A stretch of 8,952 nucleotides of DNA, from positions 1 to 8,952 of the forward strand of contig WLCY01000014.1 of the NCBI GenBank assembly GCA_009705075.1, in the 5' to 3' direction. A program made the position numbers and the translations under genes. Below the pieces are notes generated by a model. The model was given only the letters and a program-made list of their open reading frames with translations. It was not told where the DNA came from and made no database searches. This DNA is from Actinomycetota bacterium. GTDB lineage: Bacteria; Actinomycetota; Actinomycetes; Nanopelagicales; Nanopelagicaceae. This document shows, one piece after another, positions 1-5,628 of the stretch. Each line of letters opens with the position of its first letter. Within the stretch, counting starts at the first letter, position 1.

Positions 1-550
1 CCTGCATAGTTTTTAGCAGTTCATCAGTCTCTTGCGGAGTAAGCACCGCTGTAGGTTCATCTAGAATCAGAACTCTTGCCTCGTAAATTAGAGCACGGAT
101 AATCTCCACTTTTTGCTGAATTCCGACCGGTAAATTTTCGACTATTGCATCTGGATCTACTTCGAAACCGAAATCTTTGGATACTTTCTTAATAGCTTCG
201 CGCGCAGTTGCGATATCCAATACGCCAAGCTTCTTAGTTTTTTCGTGTCCTAGAACAATGTTTTCCGCAACTGTGAAAACTGGAATCAACATAAAATGCT
301 GGTGAACCATTCCGATTCCCGCATTTAGGGCGTCGCTTGGTTCAGATATGTTTATTACTTTCTCATCAACCAGGATTTCGCCACTATCGGCTTTCAATAA
401 CCCATAAACAATATTCATCAGAGTTGATTTTCCGGCGCCATTTTCACCAAGGATTGCGTGGATTTCTCCAGTTTCAACCTTTAAATTTATAGAATCGTTG
501 GCGGTGAATGAACCAAAAGTTTTGGTGATTCCGCGAAGCTCTAGAGACAC
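1..550 (-). CDS. ABC transporter ATP-binding protein, BMP/nucleoside uptake type (3' end outside window)
   Basis: This is the cytoplasmic ATPase that powers import of the solute bound by the neighbouring BMP protein. The first 183 codons are present, read from a GTG at 548-550; an in-frame TAG lies four codons upstream of it. Visible motifs in order are Walker A GENGAGKST (residues 35-43), a Q-loop region VHQHFML (82-88), a signature of the LPVGIQQKVEI form (140-150) and Walker B LILDEPTAVLTPQE (161-174). The VGxQQ signature and the 'VHQHF' Q-loop are typical of the sugar/nucleoside importers related to YufO/NupO and RbsA, whose ATPases usually carry two ATP-binding domains of about 500 residues in total. 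Only domain one is seen here. Permease genes probably follow beyond position 1. The transported substrate, a nucleoside, is inferred from the family. Confidence 0.93.
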   Translation of the reverse strand, partial: MSLELRGITKTFGSFTANDSINLKVETGEIHAILGENGAGKSTLMNIVYGLLKADSGEILVDEKVINISEPSDALNAGIGMVHQHFMLIPVFTVAENIVLGHEKTKKLGVLDIATAREAIKKVSKDFGFEVDPDAIVENLPVGIQQKVEIIRALIYEARVLILDEPTAVLTPQETDELLKTMQ

Positions 551-557
551 ATCAGAA

Positions 558-561
558 TCCT
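558..561 (-). promoter_or_regulatory. Ribosome binding site of the ABC ATPase gene
   Basis: AGGA on the minus strand lies 7 nt upstream of the GTG at 548-550. This supports GTG as the start, because no ATG in this frame precedes the Walker A motif and an in-frame stop closes the frame just upstream. Confidence 0.6.
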
Positions 562-575
562 AGCGATTTAATGGC

Positions 576-615
576 AAAAAAACAGGAGGCCCGATATTCC
601 GGCGCCTCCTGTTTT
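576..615 (-). terminator. Intrinsic terminator between the BMP gene and the ABC ATPase gene
   Basis: A 12-bp perfect inverted repeat (579-590 with 604-615, core ACAGGAGGC/GCCTCCTGT) encloses a 13-nt apex. On the minus strand it is followed by a seven-T run (complement of 576-582). It starts 13 nt after the BMP stop codon and ends about 25 nt before the ATPase start. Its place inside the transport operon suggests partial termination, so that the binding protein is made in excess over the ATPase and permeases. That is a common arrangement but is inferred here. Confidence 0.8.
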
Positions 616-628
616 AAGTGGGTTTTAT

Positions 629-1678
629 TTATGCATCAACCTTAAGTGTTCCTGCAATGATCTCGTTCTTGATCTTCAGGATTTCACTCTTAAGCTTTGC
701 TGGGACCTTTGAATTCAGGTCATGGTATGGAGCAATTGAAACACCCTTGTTCTTAAGTGTTCCAGAGTATGCCTTACCGGTGAACTTCTTAGAAGCAACA
801 TCAGCTGCTACAGACTTGATAGAAGCGCCAATTTCCTTCACAACTGTTGTAAGAAGAATTGACTTTCCAGCAGTTAGAAGACCGTAACCATCTGAGTCAA
901 CCCAGATAGTAAGTGACTTCTTGCTCTTCTCTGATGCTGCTGCATAAGGAGCTCCGAGGTTTCCACCAACCGGAAGGATTACGTCAGCGCCTTGTTGTTC
1001 AAAGCCCTTAGAAATCGTTAGCGCCTTGTTCTGATCTGAGAAGTTACCAACGAATGTTCCAGACTTTGGATTTGCTGGATCCCAGCCAAGAACCTTTACG
1101 TTCTTGCCCTTTTGCTTGTTGTAGTAAGCAACGCCGCGAGCATATCCATCCATAAAGATTGTAACTGTTGGATATGGAGCGCCACCATAAGTTGCAACTT
1201 TGCCAGTCTTTGACATGCCAGCTGCAAGATAACCTGCCATGAATGCTGCTTCGTCAGTTTTGAATGTTAAGCCCTTAACGTTTGGAACAGCTGTGCAATT
1301 CCAGTTTGCATCGCAATCTAGTCCTGCATCATCAACGACTGCATACTTGATCTTTGGATTTGCCTTTGCAGACTTAACGATTTCTGCTGAAATAGCAAAG
1401 CCAACGCCAACGATTAGATCGCAGCCCTTGTCAACAAACTTCTTGATGTTTGGTGCGAAATCTGCAGATGATGAAGCTGGTAGGTATTCAGCAACTGAAA
1501 CAGTTGAGGCTTGCGCGCCGGCCCATGCACCTTGATTGAATGAACGATCGTCTACGCCACCAGTATCTAGTGCGAGACAAAGTTTAATTTTTGCTGCCTG
1601 TGATGCGGGAGCAACTGCAACACCTGTAATAAGTGTTAGAGATGCAACAACCGCCATTAACTTTAATGACTTTTTCAA
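629..1678 (-). CDS. BMP family substrate-binding protein of a nucleoside-type ABC transporter
   Basis: This extracytoplasmic solute receptor delivers its ligand to the ABC transporter encoded downstream. The start chosen is the TTG at 1676-1678, because AGGAGG stands 4 nt before it and the product (349 aa) then begins with a proper signal peptide: KKSLK, a hydrophobic stretch of roughly residues 7-23, and a signal peptidase I site at SQA-A (after residue 28). The mature N-terminus carries LALDTGGVDDRSFNQGAW (residues 35-52), the hallmark first motif of the BMP/PnrA family, followed by GCDLIVGVG and by FMAGYLAAGMSKTGKVA. PnrA-like proteins bind purine nucleosides; that ligand is assumed from the family. 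Unlike most BMP proteins it has no lipobox: the first Cys (34) follows I-K-L. A frame continues upstream to a GTG at 1747, but it would bury the signal peptide behind 23 polar residues. Confidence 0.93.
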   Translation of the reverse strand: MKKSLKLMAVVASLTLITGVAVAPASQAAKIKLCLALDTGGVDDRSFNQGAWAGAQASTVSVAEYLPASSSADFAPNIKKFVDKGCDLIVGVGFAISAEIVKSAKANPKIKYAVVDDAGLDCDANWNCTAVPNVKGLTFKTDEAAFMAGYLAAGMSKTGKVATYGGAPYPTVTIFMDGYARGVAYYNKQKGKNVKVLGWDPANPKSGTFVGNFSDQNKALTISKGFEQQGADVILPVGGNLGAPYAAASEKSKKSLTIWVDSDGYGLLTAGKSILLTTVVKEIGASIKSVAADVASKKFTGKAYSGTLKNKGVSIAPYHDLNSKVPAKLKSEILKIKNEIIAGTLKVDA

Positions 1679-1682
1679 AGCG

Positions 1683-1688
1683 CCTCCT
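1683..1688 (-). promoter_or_regulatory. Strong Shine-Dalgarno of the BMP gene
   Basis: A perfect AGGAGG on the minus strand lies 4 nt before the TTG start. It is the strongest ribosome binding site in the window and decides the start in favour of TTG 1678 over the upstream GTG 1747. The surrounding 10-mer CAGGAGGCGC recurs in the terminator arm after the same gene (602-611). Confidence 0.8.
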
Positions 1689-1733
1689 GATTTAACTGAA
1701 TTAGCCCTTTTGTAAGGGATTGATGTGGTCGCA

Positions 1734-1761
1734 ACCTTATCGCCCACTACATTTCAATCAA
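1734..1761 (-). promoter_or_regulatory. Possible promoter of the BMP operon
   Basis: On the minus strand TTGATT (1761-1756) is followed after 16 nt by TAAGGT (1739-1734), a TANNNT -10. This would give a leader of about 50 nt before the TTG. The -35 matches four positions of TTGACA and the -10 is weak, so this is only a candidate. A 5-bp hairpin (CCCTT, 4-nt loop, AAGGG; 1705-1718) would lie in the leader, 16 nt before the Shine-Dalgarno. Confidence 0.3.
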
Positions 1762-1815
1762 GTTTCGCAAGCTAATGGCGTGGCAAGAAACTCTCAACCC
1801 AAACTCTAAAGTTTC

Positions 1816-1827
1816 TGTGATTTCACA
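1816..1827. promoter_or_regulatory. Palindrome between divergent genes, possible operator
   Basis: TGTGATTTCACA is a palindrome of two 5-bp arms around a TT centre. It sits between the divergent BMP and exonuclease genes. The arms equal those of a CRP/GlxR half-site (TGTGA/TCACA), but the spacer is 2 bp instead of 6, so it is not a normal CRP-type site. Its only support is position and symmetry. Confidence 0.2.
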
Positions 1828-1869
1828 CTATTGCCGTGGGAAATCGCTGGAAATGACAGTGCTCTGCCT

Positions 1870-1875
1870 TAGCCT
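1870..1875 (+). promoter_or_regulatory. -10-like hexamer for a leaderless exonuclease transcript
   Basis: TAGCCT (TANNNT) ends 6 nt before the ATG at 1882, and no Shine-Dalgarno precedes this start. A transcript beginning at the A of the ATG would be leaderless. There is no convincing -35. The same spacing recurs at three other genes in the window. Confidence 0.35.
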
Positions 1876-1881
1876 TTAGCC

Positions 1882-2574
1882 ATGTCACCTGTAATACCAA
1901 ATATCTCCCGTTCGAATTTCGGTCCGCCGGCAGATAATTGGCAACCTGGGTTTAGCGACATTGGGAATTTACTTAAGGATGTAACTTTCATTGTTTTAGA
2001 TTTAGAGACTACGGGGGCTTCTCCCGCACAAGGTTGCTCAATTACCGAAATTGGTGCAATTGCGGTCCGAGGTGGCGAAATTCTTGAGGAGTTTTCTACC
2101 TTCGTGAATCCTGAAATCCCACTTCCGCCATACATAACCAGTCTCACTGGTATTACCGATGAGATGCTGCAAGATGCACCGTTGATTTCTGAAGCTTACG
2201 GAAACTTTTTGCAATTTATCGGGCAACATAGTGCGCCATATTTCGTCGCACATAATGCACCTTTCGATCTTGGATTCTTAAAGGCTGCAGGGCGCGCACT
2301 TTCCGCGCCTTGGCCTAAACATGAAGTATTGGATACCGTCAGATTTGCAAGGTTAGTTGTCGAGCGCTCTGAAATCCTGAACTACAAACTTGGAACTCTG
2401 GCTCAATTTTTCGAAACTCAATCACTCCCAACTCACAGAGCGCTTGATGATGTAAAAACAACTGTGGAAGTTCTGCACTGTTTAATTGAAAGGGCCGCCG
2501 GCTTCGATGTCTTTACAATTCAAGATTTACAGCAATTTATGAAACGACTTCCAGAGCGAAAATTCAAGCCTTAA
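1882..2574 (+). CDS. dnaQ: DEDDh 3'-5' exonuclease, DnaQ/Pol III epsilon-like
   Basis: This is a predicted Mg-dependent 3'-5' DNA exonuclease of 230 aa. All catalytic residues of the DEDDh class are present: Exo I VLDLETTG (D40, E42), Exo II AHNAPFD (D129) and Exo III-epsilon HRALDD (H185, D190). About 33 residues without a recognisable motif precede the fold. As I recall, the mycobacterial gene at this place (Rv2191) encodes a DnaQ-like exonuclease fused to a UvrC-like GIY-YIG nuclease domain. The tail here (FDVFTIQDLQQFMKRL, about 208-223) resembles the linker of such fusions, but the protein ends there. It could therefore be a repair exonuclease rather than the replicative proofreading subunit. 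Its stop codon abuts the stop of the convergent receiver gene, and the divergent BMP gene lies 203 bp upstream. Confidence 0.88.
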   Translation: MSPVIPNISRSNFGPPADNWQPGFSDIGNLLKDVTFIVLDLETTGASPAQGCSITEIGAIAVRGGEILEEFSTFVNPEIPLPPYITSLTGITDEMLQDAPLISEAYGNFLQFIGQHSAPYFVAHNAPFDLGFLKAAGRALSAPWPKHEVLDTVRFARLVVERSEILNYKLGTLAQFFETQSLPTHRALDDVKTTVEVLHCLIERAAGFDVFTIQDLQQFMKRLPERKFKP

Positions 2575-2985
2575 TTAACGATTAACTACAGTATTTTTCT
2601 GCAATAAAGCTGCGACTTTTGATGCCAATGTAAATGGGTCGATCGGATGAATCACTACATCATCGGCCTTCGACCATGAAGCAAGCCAGTTATCTTGAAT
2701 TCGACCTGTGATAACTAGGACTGGTGGGCAGTTGAAAACTTCATCCTTAAGCTGTCTGGCAACTCCCATGCCCCCTTCAGGAACCGCTTCACCATCGAGA
2801 ATGAAGAGGTCGACTGGCTTCTTGGAATCTAGATATAGGCGAAGGGCCGGTCCAGTCGCAAACTCAATAATTTTATGTTCTGAGATCTCGGCAGAAACTC
2901 TGCGGCCAAGGGCTGTAATAACCGATGATCGGACGGATGAATCATCCGAATAGAGCGCAATAACCAGATTCTTTTCCAGAGCCAT
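2575..2985 (-). CDS. Stand-alone response-regulator receiver protein, Rv3143-like
   Basis: A 136-aa receiver domain without an output domain. The acidic pair D14-D15 (LYSDDSSVR), the probable phospho-acceptor D64 in DLFILDGE, the switch residue T93 in VLVITGR, and H113-P114 in VIHPIDP can be seen; the last position is normally Lys-Pro in receivers. The stretches EFATGP, ILDGEAVPEGGMG, ARQLKDE and DNWLASWS closely match what I remember of Mycobacterium Rv3143, an orphan response regulator encoded beside the nuo (NADH dehydrogenase) genes. The ATG at 2983-2985 is preferred because it opens directly into beta-strand 1 and has a -10-like TAGACT 7 nt upstream. The frame runs on to 3078, but that extension is not receiver-like. 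It is divergent from the ctaE-qcr operon, so a role in tuning respiration is plausible but unproven. Confidence 0.85.
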   Translation of the reverse strand: MALEKNLVIALYSDDSSVRSSVITALGRRVSAEISEHKIIEFATGPALRLYLDSKKPVDLFILDGEAVPEGGMGVARQLKDEVFNCPPVLVITGRIQDNWLASWSKADDVVIHPIDPFTLASKVAALLQKNTVVNR

Positions 2986-2992
2986 GGGCGAA

Positions 2993-2998
2993 AGTCTA
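2993..2998 (-). promoter_or_regulatory. -10-like hexamer for a leaderless receiver-gene transcript
   Basis: On the minus strand TAGACT is followed by 7 nt and then the ATG at 2985. No Shine-Dalgarno is present. The region 2986-3123 is the only space for the divergent promoters of this gene and ctaE. Confidence 0.4.
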
Positions 2999-3111
2999 GC
3001 CGCCAATAACGGCAAATTATCGAGGTTTTTGCCTAGCAATTCCGTGATGAGTTTCACCCAAAGTCGCTCCCGCCTCAAGGGAAAAACATCTCATTTCTCT
3101 CGGGAATCGTG

Positions 3112-3117
3112 AATAAT
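3112..3117 (+). promoter_or_regulatory. -10 element of the ctaE-qcr operon
   Basis: AATAAT matches five of six positions of TATAAT and ends 6 nt before the ATG at 3124, the position expected for a leaderless mRNA. There is no clear -35. An alternative reading starts translation at GTG 3109 with CGGGA as a weak ribosome binding site, and would then place this hexamer inside the coding region. Confidence 0.4.
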
Positions 3118-3123
3118 CGCCCC

Positions 3124-3765
3124 ATGACAACTAGTCCTTCTGCCGTGCAATCTGCCGCCCCTCAAAAGGTAAACCGCCCAAATATCGTTGCCGTCGGAAC
3201 AATCGTCTGGTTAGCAAGTGAGTTGATGTTTTTCGCAGCGCTCTTCGCAATGTATTTCACTACGCGAGCAGTTCAAGGTCCAAAAGTTTGGCTTGAGTCA
3301 ACCGGGTTGTTAAATATTCCCTTTGCGGCAACTAACACAACTGTTTTGGTTCTCTCCTCAGTTACCTGCCAGTTCGGAGTTTTCGCCGCAGAACGTTTTC
3401 AGGCAAAACGCACCGGGACGTTATGGCAATTTAATAAATGGGGAATGCGTGAATGGTTTGCCCTAACTTTTCTAATGGGCGCTTTCTTTATCGGCGGCCA
3501 AGTTTACGAGTATGCAATGTTGGTGAGTGAAAGTCTGACCTTATCTTCAAATGCATATGGTTCAGTTTTCTATATGACAACTGGCTTTCACGGAATGCAC
3601 GTTACTGGTGGCCTATTAGCATTTTTGATTGTGATGATCCGAGTATTCCGCGCACAAAAGTTTGGTCATAAGCAGGCACAAACAGCGATTGTCGTCTCCT
3701 ATTACTGGCACTTTGTTGACATTGTCTGGATCGCTCTATTCTCAGCAATTTATTTGATCAAGTAA
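3124..3765 (+). CDS. ctaE: Cytochrome c oxidase (aa3) subunit III
   Basis: Integral membrane subunit III of the haem-copper oxidase, 213 aa from the ATG at 3124. Five membrane spans can be seen (about residues 20-45, 60-80, 106-130, 144-168, 182-210), the usual number for actinobacterial CtaE. The first span holds WLASELMFF with the conserved Glu (E33), the residue known from mitochondrial COX3 for DCCD binding. Span four has [10 protein letters not shown] and span five the diagnostic WHFVDIVW (H196, D199). The subunit has no redox centre; it stabilises subunit I and proton uptake. It is the first gene of an operon with qcrC, qcrA and qcrB, while subunits I and IV are encoded about 4.4 kb away on the other strand. 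A GTG five codons upstream (3109) is an alternative start. Confidence 0.96.
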   Translation: MTTSPSAVQSAAPQKVNRPNIVAVGTIVWLASELMFFAALFAMYFTTRAVQGPKVWLESTGLLNIPFAATNTTVLVLSSVTCQFGVFAAERFQAKRTGTLWQFNKWGMREWFALTFLMGAFFIGGQVYEYAMLVSESLTLSSNAYGSVFYMTTGFHGMHVTGGLLAFLIVMIRVFRAQKFGHKQAQTAIVVSYYWHFVDIVWIALFSAIYLIK

Positions 3766-3767
3766 GA

Positions 3768-3780
3768 AATTTCAGAAATT
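3768..3780. repeat. 13-bp palindrome in the ctaE-qcrC spacer
   Basis: AATTTCAGAAATT: two 6-bp arms around a single central base, starting 3 nt after the ctaE stop. It is too tight to fold as an RNA hairpin, having a one-base loop, and it has no T-run, so it is not a terminator. A DNA-binding site or chance in AT-rich spacer are the alternatives. Confidence 0.35.
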
Positions 3781-3795
3781 ACAAGGCGAAACTAG

Positions 3796-4617
3796 ATGAA
3801 AAAGGTAAAGATGAATTCGGGAATTAAGAAGCTCTCACGCTACCGCCGCCATCGTTATGCCGGTCCTGCATTATTGGTCATTGCCTTGATTTCTCTGGGT
3901 ACGACTTATCAAGTTGCTAGTGCGCTACCGAGTACTTCTCGCATGGAAAGTACAGAGCAGTCAACGCTGATTGAAGAGGGAAAGCGAATATTCGCGCAAG
4001 GTTGTTCTTCATGTCACGGCCTTAACGCTGAAGGTGGCGGAATTGCACCTTCTCTCATTGGGGTTGGCGCAGCATCAGTAGATTTCCAAGTAGGTACAGG
4101 TCGGATGCCGATGGCAGATATGAGCCAACAAGCGATGCGTAAACAACCGATATATAACGCAGAACAAACCGCAGCTCTAGCTGCATACGTTGCCTCACTT
4201 GCACCCGGACCTGATGCAGTCAATGAAGCGCAATTAACTTTTGAACGTGATGGAAATACTGCCGAAGGGGGCGAGCTCTTCCGCACAAATTGCGCAATGT
4301 GTCACAACTTTGCTGGCCAAGGCGGCGCACTTACTCAAGGAAAATATGCACCGACCCTTATGGGTGTAGATGCTAAATATATTTACGAAGCGATGATCAC
4401 TGGCCCGCAATCAATGCCAGTTTTTAGCGATAAGACAATTACCCCTGAAGAGAAACTCTCGATTATCAAATGGATTAAAGCTGCAGAGAAAGAACCAAAT
4501 CTTGGTGGTGCATCTCTCGGACGAGTTGGACCAGTAACTGAAGGTCTCTTGGTTTGGACGCTCGGTCTTGGGTTATTAATTGGTATCGCTGTATGGCTAA
4601 CTGCGAAGGCGAGATAA
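3796..4617 (+). CDS. qcrC: Cytochrome bcc complex di-haem cytochrome c subunit
   Basis: Membrane-anchored cytochrome cc, 273 aa, which takes electrons from the Rieske protein and passes them to the oxidase without a soluble cytochrome c. An N-terminal anchor spans about residues 22-44. The first haem site is CSSCH (70-74), with GTGRMPM (M104 or M106) as the likely axial Met; the second is CAMCH (166-170), with GPQSMPVF (M207). A C-terminal helix (about 250-270) ends in the membrane, as in Mycobacterium and Corynebacterium QcrC. AAGG stands 9 nt before the ATG at 3796. A second ATG at 3811, behind AAGGT, is an equally possible start and would drop five residues. The gene follows ctaE by 30 bp and its stop overlaps the ribosome binding site of qcrA. 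Confidence 0.96.
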   Translation: MKKVKMNSGIKKLSRYRRHRYAGPALLVIALISLGTTYQVASALPSTSRMESTEQSTLIEEGKRIFAQGCSSCHGLNAEGGGIAPSLIGVGAASVDFQVGTGRMPMADMSQQAMRKQPIYNAEQTAALAAYVASLAPGPDAVNEAQLTFERDGNTAEGGELFRTNCAMCHNFAGQGGALTQGKYAPTLMGVDAKYIYEAMITGPQSMPVFSDKTITPEEKLSIIKWIKAAEKEPNLGGASLGRVGPVTEGLLVWTLGLGLLIGIAVWLTAKAR

Positions 4618-4626
4618 GGTAAAAAT

Positions 4627-5628
4627 ATGTCTAATGAATCTAATGAAATTGCAAAGTTTCAAGACCCTGGCCTACCAGAGCATGTTCATCGCAAGACAGA
4701 TGTAGATCCGAAAGCCGCAGATCGTGCTGAACGACAAGTTGCAATTCTCTTTATTCTCTCTGCGCTTTCAACAGTCCTAGCCATCTATTCATACATATTT
4801 ATTCCAGATGACAAATTCTTTTTTCTCCCAATTATGGGAGATACAAATGCCCACCAATTATTTCTTGGGTTAGGTATGGCTTTTGCGCTTTTATTTATTG
4901 GTCTTGGGTTAGTTCATTGGGCAAAGACCCTGATGCCAGATACCGAAGTAATTGCAGAGCGACATGATTTTCGATCTCCTGATGAAGATCGTGAAGATTT
5001 TGTCAGAACCGTTAAAGAGCAAGCTGCAGCCGCAGGACTCGGTCGTCGCTCATTAATTAAGCGAACTTTAGGTTTGGCACTTGGCGTTTCTGCACTTACT
5101 CCACTCGTACTACTCCGCGATTTGGGCCCACTCCCAAAGAAGAAATTAGAGAAAACTTCTTGGAAAGCGGGCACTCGTCTTGTAACTGATCCAGGCGATC
5201 GTCCAATTAGACCTGAAGATTTAGAGGTCGGAGCCGTTGCACAAGTACTTCCAGAGTTAGTGCCGGGGAAAGTACGTCACCTATCTGATATTGCAAAAGA
5301 TGCAGTCCTGCTTATTCGTCTGCGGCCTAATGAATTCCAATTAAATGCTGAACGTCTCTCTTGGACACATGATGGGATCATTGCATTCTCCAAGATTTGC
5401 TCTCATATGGGTTGTGCTGTTGCCCTTTATGAGCAACAGACAAAACACTTACTCTGCCCATGCCATCAATCAACTTTCGATGTAACAAGAGCAGCAAAGG
5501 TAATTTTCGGACCAGCCGCAAGACCACTACCCCAACTAGCAATAACTGTTGATGCCGATGGCTTCTTGGTGGCTCAACAACCATTTAATGAACCCGTCGG
5601 ACCTAGCTATTGGGAGCGCTCATCATGA
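4627..5628 (+). CDS. qcrA: Cytochrome bcc complex Rieske iron-sulfur subunit
   Basis: Rieske [2Fe-2S] protein of menaquinol:cytochrome c reductase, 333 aa. It has the long actinobacterial N-terminal part with three membrane spans (about 38-59, 76-98, 145-163). The third follows GRRSLIKRT, which resembles a twin-arginine type signal. The cluster-binding motifs are CSHMGC (C258, H260, C263) and CPCHQS (C277, C279, H280). C258/C277 and H260/H280 hold the cluster and C263-C279 should form the disulfide. VIFGPAARPLPQL (about 294-306) is the conserved loop after the cluster. AAGG at 4616-4619 lies inside the qcrC stop region, 7 nt before the ATG. The stop codon overlaps the qcrB start (ATGA), which points to translational coupling. 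Confidence 0.97.
   Translation: MSNESNEIAKFQDPGLPEHVHRKTDVDPKAADRAERQVAILFILSALSTVLAIYSYIFIPDDKFFFLPIMGDTNAHQLFLGLGMAFALLFIGLGLVHWAKTLMPDTEVIAERHDFRSPDEDREDFVRTVKEQAAAAGLGRRSLIKRTLGLALGVSALTPLVLLRDLGPLPKKKLEKTSWKAGTRLVTDPGDRPIRPEDLEVGAVAQVLPELVPGKVRHLSDIAKDAVLLIRLRPNEFQLNAERLSWTHDGIIAFSKICSHMGCAVALYEQQTKHLLCPCHQSTFDVTRAAKVIFGPAARPLPQLAITVDADGFLVAQQPFNEPVGPSYWERSS

Noticed and set aside
1679..1747. N-terminal extension of the BMP protein to a GTG at 1747
   Set aside because: It would place 23 polar residues before the signal peptide and has no ribosome binding site, whereas the TTG at 1678 has a perfect AGGAGG.
1679..1881. A riboswitch in the BMP leader
   Set aside because: The leader implied by the candidate promoter is about 50 nt with one 5-bp hairpin, too small for a purine or other known riboswitch fold.
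3011..3033. GGCAAA / TTTGCC inverted repeat between the receiver gene and ctaE
   Set aside because: The stem is only 6 bp of mixed AT/GC with an 11-nt loop and no T-run on either side. It also lies upstream of both genes, where a terminator is not expected.
2986..3078. N-terminal extension of the receiver protein to an upstream start at 3078
   Set aside because: The added 31 residues are not part of a receiver fold, and the ATG at 2985 has a -10-like box at the leaderless distance.
4014..4286. Minus-strand open frame of 90 codons opposite qcrC
   Set aside because: It is antisense to the haem-binding coding region, has Ser/Pro/Ala-rich low-information content and no family motif. Similar antisense frames at 4914-5174, 5378-5584, 2038-2253 and 1869-2147, and plus-strand ones at 618-887, 1239-1535 and 2708-2953, were dropped for the same reason.
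5610..5624. TTG at 5610 as the start of qcrB
   Set aside because: It would turn the GGGAG ribosome binding site into coding sequence. ATG 5625 gives the typical ATGA overlap with qcrA.
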